From Euglena gracilis (taxonomy: Eukaryota > Euglenida > Euglenophyceae > Euglenales): a stretch of DNA of 64,000 nucleotides. Made by a program: the position numbers and the translations under genes. The notes below the pieces were generated by a model that saw only the letters and a list, made by a program, of their open reading frames with translations, was not told where the DNA came from and did not search any database. This document shows positions 11,601-20,744 of this stretch, one piece after another. The DNA is taken from positions 23,634,954 through 23,698,953 of the forward strand of contig CP154954.1 of NCBI GenBank assembly GCA_039621445.1, in the 5' to 3' direction. The number at the start of each line of letters is the position of its first letter. The first letter of the stretch is position 1.

Positions 11601-13076
11601 CCTCATGTCCAGGGTACTTTTCCAGCGACATTTGGCCAAACTTTCAATCAAAACCTCTATGCTTGGCAAATAACCTGCATGTGCCTTGCTTCTGGCATTC
11701 AATTTTCCATAATGGATGACCATCCTTCTGGTACTTGACCCTTTTTTGTCCACCAAAAATGTGGGGCTGCACACCTGGGGGATTTCACCAACTGGGAACT
11801 GCTCAATCAACCCTGACTTTAGCAATTCTTCACACTGAAGGTCAATTTCTTTTTCATCCTCCTGGGGCATGGGCCAACACTTTTGCCTTAGGGGTTTACC
11901 TTCCCATTCAGGCTTTAGCTCAATGTCCATCAAAACTGGCAGGGGGGAGGACTGAGAAATTGTGGGCAATGGTCCAAAAACATCAGAAAATTTCACCAAA
12001 AGCTCATACAACCTGGGGTGGTCTCTGAATTTCTCAACTTCTTTTTCAAATTCTCCACTCAGATTCTCAGTAAACAATTTGCTGCTTTTTTCATCAGCCT
12101 TTTTCTGGGCCTCCAAAGTCCAAATCCTTTCATGCAAAACTTGGGAAATGCTTTTGAGTTCATCCATCTTGATTGTTGCCTTGGGAGTTTTCACAGGTTT
12201 TGCAAACTGAACATCTTCCACAGGCTGGGCCAGCTGGAAAAACATCACCTCCACATCTTTTCTCACCTCCTGAAAAAGACTCAGCTCACTTTCAATGTCC
12301 TTGGTCAACTCAGCCAAAAAATTGATGTTTTCATGCTCATTCATTGGTTCAAACACCACCACATTGTCCAACCATTCTTTCACTTTTTCATCTGATTCCT
12401 TGGGGGGAACATTCTCCAAAGGAAAACTTGGACTTTCAAAAACTTGCTTGTCTGCAGGTGGGCTGGCAGGCTGGGTTGCCTGCTGCAGGGGGGGAACATC
12501 AGGAACATCTGGGATATCCACTTGAATTCCATCATCCACTGTGGGATACTTCCTGATCTCACCTCTCAGTTCATCCAAACTCCAATTCCTTGAAACTTTT
12601 CTGAGCCAACTGACAATTTTGGGGTCCAAAAGCTCAAAATCCACTTTGAATTGCACAGTGTCCACCACACTCACAAAAGTGTTCCACAGGGGGGAGGGCA
12701 GCACCTTTTTGCACCTGTCACCCACAAACAAGGGAACCCCACTTGAAATTTTCACCCTGGCCACAGTCACCCTTTCCAGCAGGGGGGACCAGTACTGGTC
12801 CACCCAGTCTGGGTGCACCAGGACCATTTTTGTTTCTTCAATGCACAACTTTGTCACCACTTTGCTTAGTTGGCTGAAGGGGGGGTTTGCCCACAGAAAC
12901 TTGGAAGCACCAATTTCACACAACAACCTTTCCCATGAATACCTGTAGGCTGAATTCCCTTTTGTCATGTACAAAGACTGGGTGTGGTTCAGGTGGTTTG
13001 CAAAAAGATCAATGCAAATCTGACCCTCAGAAATCTTCAACTCATCCAAAGCTTTTGACTTCACTGGCTTCACCAA
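8652..13076 (-). CDS. chromovirus pol: DLFA module, RT, RNase H, integrase, chromodomain
   Basis: About 1474 codons. In order: a DLFA...WANPPF module (residues about 20-130); a linker; reverse transcriptase with FDD at about 562-565; RNase H starting with LVTDSS near 705; an integrase with an H...H / CEIC zinc motif (about 940-1000) and catalytic D near 1022, D near 1084 (SDND) and E near 1121 (GLVEN), spacing close to DD35E; and a chromodomain (about 1343-1400) with YKILKHKY and LVWWENF. Such chromodomains bind modified histone tails and steer integration. The frame has no ATG at its 5' end and is -1 relative to the protease frame, which ends at 13070, so expression probably needs a -1 shift in the short overlap. 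No internal stop or frameshift. Confidence 0.93.
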   Translation of the reverse strand: MVKPVKSKALDELKISEGQICIDLFANHLNHTQSLYMTKGNSAYRYSWERLLCEIGASKFLWANPPFSQLSKVVTKLCIEETKMVLVHPDWVDQYWSPLLERVTVARVKISSGVPLFVGDRCKKVLPSPLWNTFVSVVDTVQFKVDFELLDPKIVSWLRKVSRNWSLDELRGEIRKYPTVDDGIQVDIPDVPDVPPLQQATQPASPPADKQVFESPSFPLENVPPKESDEKVKEWLDNVVVFEPMNEHENINFLAELTKDIESELSLFQEVRKDVEVMFFQLAQPVEDVQFAKPVKTPKATIKMDELKSISQVLHERIWTLEAQKKADEKSSKLFTENLSGEFEKEVEKFRDHPRLYELLVKFSDVFGPLPTISQSSPLPVLMDIELKPEWEGKPLRQKCWPMPQEDEKEIDLQCEELLKSGLIEQFPVGEIPQVCSPTFLVDKKGSSTRRMVIHYGKLNARSKAHAGYLPSIEVLIESLAKCRWKSTLDMRSGYWQIPITKRAANLSAFCIPSGRCFRPKRMMFGLSNAPGIFQELMEILTSQCKTDLRVREILKDGHLASFFDDTGVGANSEEDHLYLLEKWFEVCRKNQVRIKLSKCSFLNQSIDYLGFSLGWGMWQANKRNIEPILSFRVQNQRDLRRILGAMNFYRRHVKGFTFDSAPLTDLLKKNVKWRWTEKEESCLNALKRKLSSLDVLGTPRSSGEIVLVTDSSDLGGGSALFQWQTLQQTQIPENFRTSGVKVDGTLKNNYPSEMRLVPLGHYNWKWSEARKKYTTWEKEILSGVLTIASQTRILQNLPIVWMTDNEAATSFLKGEPPLNKRLRRMYVFLHQFKLNIVHVAGCKNELCDFLSRADFENKFEIHFEEEARNAFQKMDVQLDLFLQKIFSLSHRVQVSEKDYLNSELKDFWEKVEVSKPCFIDNEFWFRSAKAMYCEGKLVVPSHLLKVCLDECHKASNHVGAERTLLFFLSHFQSKVSKKDMLEICRAIVMTCEICTLSKQNRPSDRGKVGSLPIPTVSNEVLCLDFVQMDPYNGFDYVLTLVDNLSHFCQFIPTQKTVTGEGVLRLILDRWISVFGKPSVVRSDNDVRFRQPSGFYQTALKALDVKLSFSLPRNPRSNGLVENVNKMFLQNMRALSLSSKDKNWVQLILYCTFLMNSQISPTTMLSPHEMCLGRPAWRLELPPEPVTNPETHSWLLTQMETQEKASQRLKELRKKDFESANKGRVPAKIEEDDYVLVHNKRWPNKSWPKLSPPWQGPFRVLKSRFNSVQIASSPSLGGVIDVSLGLCKKWEVALHEESLLEEDPDLLTGDVVVGDPVEGDTPMPDQGGDPPLQMSEEEHAQLGFYNVYKILKHKYQGGWKFLVWWENFPASSSTWEPVASFVQPGGRMNEVFKNYCVDHNLQSILRQALRMFCDVSECEWGLASQETAWPPPKCFDRAFSHAGGKSSPPGGLLDGFSGQETPTRLAMGGLLSNL

Positions 13077-13890
13077 AGTGTAGCTTTCTGTCTTGAAAAG
13101 TCTGAAAATTCTTTTGATGGTGTGGTCCCATCATGGCTCTGAAGTAAAAACTCCTCACCATCAATGATGATTCTGGGGGGTCTGGTCAGCAACCCACCAA
13201 AAAATTCACTTTCAGTAAAGTCAGTCCCCAAAACTGCCTCGAAGGCATTTGTTTCAACCACAACCGCTTTAAGTCTTAGTGTTTTTTTCTCTAATTCCAA
13301 ACTCACCTCACACACTCCTTCAGAAAAAATGTACTCCCCGTTGCCGATCTGCAGGGGTACCGCAGCACTCCGTTGAATTTTATTCTCTGGAACACATTTC
13401 TTAGAAACTGCAGTTATGGTGGCCCCAGTGTCCAAAATGGCTTGAATTTCCTTTCCATAAACCCTCACTGGCAAAAGATAAGTTTTACACACCATCTGGA
13501 GCAACTGCAAAGCATCAGCCTTTCTCTTTTTGGGGTTCTCACCCTGGGGGGTAACCTGGGTTTGCACTCCCTGGGGTTGAACCGAAGGGGTCCCTTTGCC
13601 TGCCCCCTTCTGGGCTGCTGCCTTCTTTTTCTCAAACTTTTCTTTTGACCAACATCTGTCTTCATAATGCCCTTTTTTGTTACAAAATCGACAGAAAATT
13701 GTGGCTCCAAATCGTGGGGCTGGGGTGTCATCAACTTTTCTTTCACCCTTGCCTTTGCCTTTTCCTTTGCCTTTTCCTTTTCCACCAGATTTTCCACCTT
13801 TTCCAGATTCTGGGACATTTTCACCAACTTTTTCAGATTGATCAGGGGGTCTTTCAATCAATGGTCTGAGATTTTCTTTTTTTCAGCAAA
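13070..13890 (-). CDS. chromovirus zinc knuckle and aspartic protease frame
   Basis: Counting residues from 13861: a Lys/Gly-rich basic stretch (21-42), a CCHC knuckle CRFCNKKGHYEDRC (C57, C60, H65, C70), then a retropepsin with active site DTGA (about 144-147) and GTDF near 219. The knuckle binds the element's RNA and the protease cleaves the polyprotein. The frame has no ATG near its beginning; it opens just after a stop at an A-rich run (CTGAAAAAAAGAAAA on the minus strand) and is +1 relative to gag. I infer a programmed +1 (or -2) shift there. Confidence 0.85.
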
Positions 13891-14591
13891 TTCCTCTCCA
13901 ACCAATCTTCAGAACTTTTTTCCAAAATTGTTTTTCTCAAATCTGTGAATGTCTCAGAACGATGTTTGTAAAATCTGTCTGCCCTGATGTCTGCATACAT
14001 TCTGGGGTGTAATTTCCTCAGCAACACCAAAAACTTTTCTTGTTCACTCATGGCCTGGGGGCTCAGCCTGGCCATCAAATTGTCCAATTCAATGAAAAGT
14101 TTTTTGATGTCTTGGGGTTCAGGGTTCTGGGAAAGTGCTGGCAATTTGTCAATGGCAGACCTCAAAGTCATGTCATTTTCCAGTGTTGGGAACAAATTTG
14201 CAATTTCCAACAGCACTTTTTCAAAATCATCATTCTCATCCATCACTTTTTCAACCAGTTTTTTCACCTTGGGGGTGCAACATTCCAACAGCCAATCCTT
14301 TTTCTGGACATTTCCAAATGCAACTGCACCAGTTAACCTCAACCATCTGCCAAAATCTTTCAAAAACTCTGGCCAATTTGTGCCATCAAACTCAGGCAAT
14401 TTCACAGGGGGTAATCTTGAACTTTGGGTTGAACTTTGGCTGGGGTTGCTGGAATTTGGTTCCACAATTTGCTTCAGAAATGTTTCAACCTGGGTGATGG
14501 GGTTCACAGGGGTAAACACAGACTGACTGCTGCTGGCTGATTTGATTTCCAATTCCTGCAACCTTCTTTCCAAATCTTCAATGGAGGACAT
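13854..14591 (-). CDS. chromovirus gag (capsid)
   Basis: 245 codons with a true ATG at 14591. An N-terminal coiled-coil-like stretch is followed by LPEFDG and a retrotransposon gag region (WLRLTGAV and downstream helices). It forms the virus-like particle around the RNA. It stops at 13854, eight bases into the protease frame. The leader 14592-15034 holds no gene. Confidence 0.88.
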   Translation of the reverse strand: MSSIEDLERRLQELEIKSASSSQSVFTPVNPITQVETFLKQIVEPNSSNPSQSSTQSSRLPPVKLPEFDGTNWPEFLKDFGRWLRLTGAVAFGNVQKKDWLLECCTPKVKKLVEKVMDENDDFEKVLLEIANLFPTLENDMTLRSAIDKLPALSQNPEPQDIKKLFIELDNLMARLSPQAMSEQEKFLVLLRKLHPRMYADIRADRFYKHRSETFTDLRKTILEKSSEDWLERNLLKKRKSQTID

Positions 14592-15012
14592 TTCTGCAGA
14601 TCACTTTCAAAAAACTCAACCACTGGCTCTGAAAACTGGGAGAAACAGAAACACTGGCCAACCCAAAAAACAAACAAAAACTGAAGAAACCAGAACAGAA
14701 AACCAACCACTGGGTTCAGGACCAGGTCAGCAAGATGATGAAGAACTTGCCTCCACCAAGATCTTGTTCTGGACAGCAAGGTGAACAGCACCACTTACAA
14801 ACTTCCTCAACCAAATAACCAATACAACAACTGTTGACAAACTCTCCACTGTGAACTTGTTCACCACAGCCTCAATGTCAACTTCCTGTTGAAGGTGTTG
14901 TTCTGTACCAGCAACTCGGTTAACCTTGCCTTCAGGAACACCAACTTCTGGAACTTCAATAACCAGTGAAACAATGTTGAATCTCCTCGAAGACGTCTTG
15001 GACGATTGGAAC

Positions 15013-15030
15013 AACAAACCTCTGCGACCA
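15013..15030 (-). promoter_or_regulatory. candidate primer-binding site of the chromovirus
   Basis: Four bases inside the 5' LTR the minus strand reads TGGTCGCAGAGGTTTG. TGG is the complement of a tRNA CCA end; the tRNA cannot be named from this window. Confidence 0.55.
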
Positions 15031-15034
15031 ACTT

Positions 15035-15225
15035 TGGACGTCTCAGAATATTCTTTTGTTTTTATTGAAATCCTCGGATTCCCAATTTTTCTTGATATCC
15101 CAATTGTCCCCAAAGACGTAACACAATCAATGTTGAGACATAACCAGAGCCAGCAGTATGCACAGGAGGAAAGGTTCGAATTAGGAATACAAAGTTCGGT
15201 TCAGGCGGTTAGTAAATAGTCCGCA
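15035..15225 (-). repeat. chromovirus 5' LTR
   Basis: Partner of 8175-8365 with one substitution in 191 bases. Confidence 0.93.
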
Positions 15226-15345
15226 GCCACCACGTCTGGCCCAAAATTGGCCACGACACCCAAAACTGGCCCGCATTGAACCAGATTACCATGACATTGC
15301 AAAAAATGGACAGAGCAGATTGTCCAACAAAACTCCTTCCAAGAA

Positions 15346-16540
15346 GTTTATCCCCACAGGGAGGCAATGGGGGGTCCAGCAGGGCAGAACGGGAAGGCCT
15401 GGGGTCGACCCCTCACCCACCACATCATTTTCACCGATTTCGGGAAAACGGGAATTTTGGGCAAAACATTTTTTTGACATTTTTTGAAAAATGAAACCAA
15501 AACGCACGGGTCCAGACTGTACAGTGCCCCCATTGGGGAGGGTTTGGGTCGAAACCAGAGATCTCTTGCCTAGCCCCCCTTCTCCCATAAAAGGGTAAAG
15601 CACAGAAACAGGGAAGAAAACAAAATGTAGTGACATTTAAACCAAGGTTGGCCGTTCGTTTTTTTTTAAACAAAAAAAACATGTTTTTTTTAAAAAAAAT
15701 GTTTTTTTTAAAAAAAACAAAAAAAACGCCACAGGGGGTTTGGGTGAAAATTTTTTTTGGGAGAAGTATTATATAGTTTCCCCTTTTTGTGCAGCTTATT
15801 TCTTCACATGCCTGGAAGAAATAATCAATGCAACAATTCGGGGTTCATGGGCAAAAACATGTTGATTCAAACTGGTGCAAATCCAGCAACGAGATTTTTC
15901 TCAAGGAGTCACTTGGTAGCTTCATCAAACAAAAGAGTGCTCTGGGAGGTTCAAGAAAAGGAATTGTTGCATTTCATCACACGTGTATGGTAAACTGTGC
16001 TCTCGCCTGTCAGTTGACAAGGCGAACAAGCTCACTTTCCTTTACCACTGTTTCAATGCGTTCGGTTGCGACGAGCAATCGGACAACGAGGAGTGAACCC
16101 TATGAAATACAGCGGCCTTTCAAATGTGCCATGCCTTGATTCACTTGGTAGGTTGTATTTTTTGGATGGAGATTTATGGCATCAATTAAAAAAAAGAAGG
16201 GAAAAAAATGCCATTTTCTCGTTCATCTCCCTCGAAGATGTTTTCGACTTTTCCCCCGAAAGGGCGATTTTCAAAAAAAAACACAAGAATTTTGCATTTT
16301 CAAAAAAAACATGTTTTTTATTGCGTTTTTTTTTTAAAAAAAAACGTTTTTTGTTTTTTTAAAAAAAACAAAAAAAACGCCAACCCCGATTTAAACCTTC
16401 ACGTGCCACCAGGCCAGAGCCAGATGGATGTCGATAAATGCCAATAAGCCGAAAAGCCATGTGGGGACCACAGCTGCCCGTGGCCACTGGTGGGGACCGA
16501 TGTGGACCACAGGGACAGGCCAGGGGCCAATGAATGTAAA
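15346..16540. repeat. A/T-tract repeat block inside family A copy 1
   Basis: Absent from family A copy 2. It contains a repeat (15390-15480: CACCGATTTCGGGAAAACGG) shared in inverted form with 32985-33030 and 57040-57075, and two A/T-tract palindromes (15655-15735, 16265-16385) in which AAAACATG and CGTTTTTTTT words alternate, each closing with AAAAAACGCC as at 17869. Probably several nested insertions. No gene. Confidence 0.55.
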
Positions 16541-16793
16541 ATTGCCAGCCACAGCACAAACTTGCAAACAGCACAACCAGGTGAAGTAGCAATGTGATCA
16601 GAAGCAAACACAAATGTATCAAAGTTGTCACGGTCCTTTGCCCAGGTCAAATGACCCGCAAGGATGACATTTTGTGCTGAAAAACAACCTGAATCAGGAC
16701 TTGCCCGGATCGCGGGGCGTTTTTTTTCCAGCTAATTTCCCATCGCGGCCAGCCCGACCTCATCCTCCTCTTTCAGATCCTCAACACTGAAGC

Positions 16794-18140
16794 CAATAAG
16801 TGGGTGTCGGTGGCATTAGCCGGTGATTCTTGTACAGGTGTGCCTGGATTCGGCACAACTGGTGGGAAACGGAGTGGTGGTGTAGCTGGGCGTCTACTCG
16901 ACACCGTACGTACTGCATGCCTTTGGGCTTTCGTCTTGTAACCCAGTGAAACGGCGGAGGTACCGCTACTCGCTTGCCCTACCTCATGTGGAACGCATGT
17001 AGGTGTGTCATTGGGTAGGGGGGAGGCTTTCTCCGTACCCCGGGTGTGGAAAACGGTTGTTGGTGTGGTGGATAACGGTGTTGCCATTGTGGGTAACGGA
17101 GTTGGAAAAGTGGTTGTCATCAAGGTGGATGCCAACGGTGATGGTGGTTTGGGTGGCATTGAAGTGGTGGGTGCTGTGCACAAACCGTGGGAGTGGCAAT
17201 CCACAACCATTCGGGTACTGGCATAAAAATGGGTATCCCAAAATTACGTCAGACCCGTGAATTCCGGACTCGTAACCCCAAATATTGGTGAAATGTTGTA
17301 ACTGTGGGGGGGTGTGCTTGGGAATGATGGGCAAGAGTATCTCGAGCACACATCCCAAATCACCACCGCACATGGGGGTGTTTTCCGCGGTTGTAATTTT
17401 GATCGGTTTCTTGGCGCTTACCAAGAGAGGTGTCGGTATTAACCATAGCTGGCACTTCGTTTAAAGCGAAGTAAAAAAAAACACGTTTTTTAAAAAAAAA
17501 CATGTTTTTTTTAAAAAAAACAACAAAAAAAAACGCCATTGAGGGTCCAGGGCAAAAAAAATTTTTGTCTTTAATTTTAGCTTTTTTTGCCCATAGTCGG
17601 TCAGAGAAAGACACCAAATTTGGGATGTTTCAAGTTGAAACATCCCAAAATGGCAGAAAAATGCCCTATTTTGACCATTCTTGTTGAAGACAACCAAAAG
17701 TATTGGTTTTCAAGTCATTTGAGCTAAGGTTGGTTCACCCTTGCGATCAAGGGCAAAATTTGGACCATCATTTTCCCCTTTGTTTTTTTTGCCGTTTTTT
17801 TTGCCCGTTTTTTTTAATAAAAAACAAAAAAAACGTTTTTTTTAAAAAAACAAAAAAACGCCAGCTATGGCATTAACCCCAACCGAAAGCAGTGCAATGC
17901 GACAACCAGTGTCAATGAGAATTTTAATTTTAGTGGAGAAATTTTGAATGCGGATTTCTGCTTGGACGAGTAATTCCATTGGTGGTACGCAAAGTGAAGG
18001 GTCTGGCGGAAAGACGTTTGCATGCCAGCTTTCCTATGAACCCTTTCCTACTTTGCTCAGCATTCCGAGCGGAAATGTGGAGTGGGGGGTAGGGGACCCG
18101 AAATAATTCCGGGTACTGACCGTGAAGGCGGATGGGCAGG
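16794..18140 (-). pseudogene. retroelement gag-protease remnant, split by an insertion
   Basis: On the minus strand, 17980 to 17880 encodes ILIDTGCRIALLSVG, the active-site loop of a retropepsin, and about 17260-17195 encodes SDVILGYPFLCQY, its C-terminal strand. A 426-bp element (17444-17869) sits between; without it and one target copy the frame is continuous. Downstream is a Thr/Asn/His-rich stretch, upstream a zinc-poor region. No RT follows, so it is a truncated LTR element unrelated in sequence to the chromovirus at 8-15 kb. Confidence 0.7.
17444..17869. mobile_element. A/T-tract MITE
   Basis: Ends CATAGCTGGC / GCCAGCTATG (perfect 10-bp inverted repeat), flanked by GTATTAAC (17436-17443) and GCATTAAC (17870-17877), an 8-bp duplication with one change as made by hAT transposases. 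The interior carries AAAACATGTTTT and CGTTTTTTTTAAAA palindromes near both ends and no ORF. Related A/T-tract blocks lie at 15655, 16265 and 42920. Confidence 0.75.
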
Positions 18141-18364
18141 GGGGGCAAGGTTGACCAGGTCTTACCTCCATCTGTTCATCAGCCCAGAGGTCCGTGCCCT
18201 CGGACCTCGGGCTCCCCTACTCCAAATCCGAACCAGCCGCATAGCCGGCAACAAACGATTGGCTAGCCAGTACCCCCCCCCCCCCCGGGTCCTTAAGCAA
18301 ATGCCTGGTCTGGTTGGCTCGCAACCTGACAGGGGTGTCCCGCGCCACCCCCGCCCCCCCAGGT

Positions 18365-18487
18365 GCCGTTTGGCCGGACCAACCTAGCCGGCTGGCAGAC
18401 CAACGTAGCCGTCCAACATGCTGTCTAGTCCGTCTGTCCAGATGACAGTCACTGTCGCTAGCCGCCCGGCTGTGCAGACCAAGGGTC
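18365..18487. repeat. GTCC-type dispersed repeat, copy 3
   Basis: Closest partner of 5205-5350: shares TTTGGCCGGACCAACCTAGC, CCAGATGA and ACTGTCGCTAGCCGCCCGG in the same order. Confidence 0.72.
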
Positions 18488-18515
18488 ATGGCTGGAGAAT
18501 GGGAAGGAATAAATG

Positions 18516-18922
18516 TGTTAGTCTGCGTTAGTCAAGCGGACAGAGGGCCGGCTTCGATCCGTACCTCCGTCAGACGCGCGGGTTCGATCCCGGATCGGAC
18601 CAGCCACAGCATCGCGACGCTACCGGGCGGGGTTAGGAATGGCCACGGCGGGAAGTTCCGATGGCGTCGCTGGTGGACAAACAGAACGGTGGATCGTCCC
18701 ACCGTTCCCGACGGGTGAGCGCCGTAACCATGTGTTACGGCGGTTGCCTGCCTTGCATCGTAGCATCATCTGGCTTTGGCCTTCAGCTCTGCGAGGTAGA
18801 CAACAACACCCGGTCGGGATGGAGGACTTCGAGTGCCTCGTACCCCAGGTAATGCCCCCCAGCGGAGTGCAGCTCCACGGGTGAGAAATGAATGGGTGCA
18901 AAAAATACACACACACACACAA
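18516..18922 (+). mobile_element. SINE-like repeat with tRNA-type head and (AC)n end
   Basis: The head (18524-18606) has an A-box-like TTAGTCAAGCGGACAGAGG and a B box GGTTCGATCCC at tRNA spacing, followed by a tRNA-like CGGACCA. A body of about 280 bp without a gene leads to a short A run and (AC)n at 18903-18921. A tRNA-like 5' head, unrelated body and simple 3' repeat is the SINE layout. No second copy or target duplication is visible here. Confidence 0.6.
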
Positions 18923-19509
18923 AGTAGAATTTCTGTTAGCAAAGGCCGTAATCTTTCACGTAAGTAATTTTCATGAAATTTCACGGCTTTTGTAAGTAAT
19001 TTCGTGGACCATGAAAAGTTCGATTTTCATTGACTATTAATATTTGCGTCCGACGGAAAGTGAAATGCTTCATTGCACTGGCGGTGTGGGCCTCGTCTTT
19101 TATCAGTCTTGTAAAACATCGTTTTAAATCAGTTTTAAAACAGGCGTCGGAAGTTAGACATAAGGGGGGCTGGTCGTCTTGCCGGCTATTGGCTGTGCCA
19201 GCGGTCTCCCTATGAAGCGCAGTCCTGGACGTAAGAAAATTTTGCGTTCGCAGTTGGGATGGAGTCCAGCCGAAGCCGTCGTGTTCCAAAAAAGGGGGTC
19301 TTTCCCCCAGCTTGTGTGCCACCAGCTTGAAATCCCATCTTCTTCCGAAAAAGTTTTTTCAACAAAAAACCCCTGGCACCTGGGCTGTCCGGGGGGGAGG
19401 GCAAACCCACCGCTCACCACGGCACTAAAAATTGGCACCGCCAGGAATACGGAAAGCCTGGTGGGGGGGGGGGGGTTGGCCCCCAGGTTGAGGGGATTCC
19501 CGTAGAGCC

Positions 19510-20300
19510 CTGGGGGGGGGGGGTGACAGTTTTCAGAACATGGCAAGAAGAAAACCCTTTTGAAAGATAAAGATTTCAGGAAACACAAGTAAAGGAGTAA
19601 ACAAAAAAAGAAAGTGCGCAATTAACAACAACAGAGCCCTGTGTTTTTTCCGCAAAACACAGGACCCTGACAACAGCTGCCAATACCTTCACTTCTTCTT
19701 CTTCTTTTGTAACTTCTTTGACTAAACTTCACATTCTACACGTAGAACCTGTGAGTGGAAGAATCGGACAAATGGGACGGAAAAAAGAACATTGGCAAAT
19801 CTGGCAAAATTCCAGAATGAAGCCACATGTCCTAAAACTAAAAGCAGACAATGCCAGGTGAAAACACTCCCAAAACACAGGTCAAAGACAGAGCTGCAGC
19901 AAGTGTTCTCTGTGAAATGGAAGCAAAAGTTCCTTCATGTAAAACACCACCAGAAAACCATATGGACCGCCAGAAAATGATAGAAAAATAGAACGCACAA
20001 TAGAAGACCTGCCACACAAGAGGGTGGCACTCAAAATTGTCACCCAGCGGAGCGTATTTTGAAAAAATGGCAATTTTTCGAAAGTGGTCTAGATGCACCA
20101 GAAAAGACCAGGAGAACAATTCTTCAAAAGTCACCTTCAGGGGGGCACACCTGCTTCGACGTTCAATAAATACTGCATCAATATATTCCTTATCCTTCAA
20201 ATAGTTGGATTCTGAGTTCCAAACAAAGAAAAACAACGAATTTCAAGGGGAGAACACACCGGTTTTGCTCCCAATTAGGAAGTCCTTTCCGTCCGCGATC
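19510..20300 (-). repeat. dispersed repeat 'H', copy 2
   Basis: Partner of 5850-6400. The minus strand is open from 20236 to 19838 (132 codons), including PLGDNFECHPLVW, which is partly kept in copy 1. The protein shows aromatic-rich segments but no known domain. Confidence 0.6.
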
Positions 20301-20495
20301 GCCGCGAATGCTTTAAAATTTATTAGATTTCAATTTTCTGAGATTTCATGAAAATATGGAAAAATGCAATAAAACCGTGCAAATTTCACTTTACTGAAAT
20401 TTCAGGCCTTTTGAAAACTTTTGGCCATTGCTAATTTCTGTTCAGACATACCGGCCGGCGTGCACAGTTTATGTACATAGTGCTCCGGCAATCAG

Positions 20496-20738
20496 ATACC
20501 ACCTCCGCCCCCCTAATTGACCCCCCCCCCCTAATTGACCAAACGCCCGGGGAAAATTTTTTCAACCCCCCCCCCTAATTGACTGCCCGGGGGGATTCTG
20601 TGCTGAAGCACCCCCTAATTGACGATACCCCCCCCTAATTGACGCCCCCCCCCTAATTGAACCCCCCCCCCCTAATTGACCAAAAGGGGGGTCCCGTGGA
20701 GAGGTCCCACGGTCAATTAGGGGGGGGGGAGGTGGTAT
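20496..20738. mobile_element. palindromic C-run mini-element (CTAATTGAC type), copy 1
   Basis: 243 bp starting ATACCACCTCC and ending GGAGGTGGTAT, packed with about nine units of a C run plus CTAATTGAC in both orientations, and two hairpins (GGACCTCTCC and GTGCTTCAGCAC). It lies at the C-terminal end of LINE copy 1. TATGTACAT occurs at 20470-20478 and 20736-20744 and may be a 9-bp target duplication that includes about 17 bp of extra sequence on the left. Nearly identical, in inverted orientation, to 32029-32268. Confidence 0.8.
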
Positions 20739-20744
20739 GTACAT

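Larger units (their letters stand above)
8170..15230 (-). mobile_element. young chromovirus (Ty3/gypsy LTR retrotransposon)
   Basis: A 7051-bp element (8175-15225) with 191-bp LTRs that differ at one position (C8298 / A15158), flanked by the exact 5-bp duplication GCCAC (8170-8174 and 15226-15230). Coding order on the minus strand is gag, protease, RT, RNase H, integrase, chromodomain, which is diagnostic of Ty3/gypsy chromoviruses. All three frames are open, so this copy may still be active. It lies in a CAAAACTGGCCAC repeat of family A. Confidence 0.95.
7619..16793. mobile_element. family A DNA element, copy 1 (interrupted)
   Basis: The left end GCAGCTGGGG and the following 550 bp match family A copy 2 at 22536 (CCTCCTCCTC arrays, the GCGCAAAAATT-like block, CAAAACTGGCCAC words). 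It is broken by the chromovirus (8170-15230), resumes at 15231-15345, is broken again by about 1.2 kb of A-tract material, and resumes at about 16540-16793 (TCAGGACTTGCCCGGATCGC also occurs in copy 2). The right terminus is missing. No transposase is visible, so family A looks non-autonomous. Confidence 0.7.
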
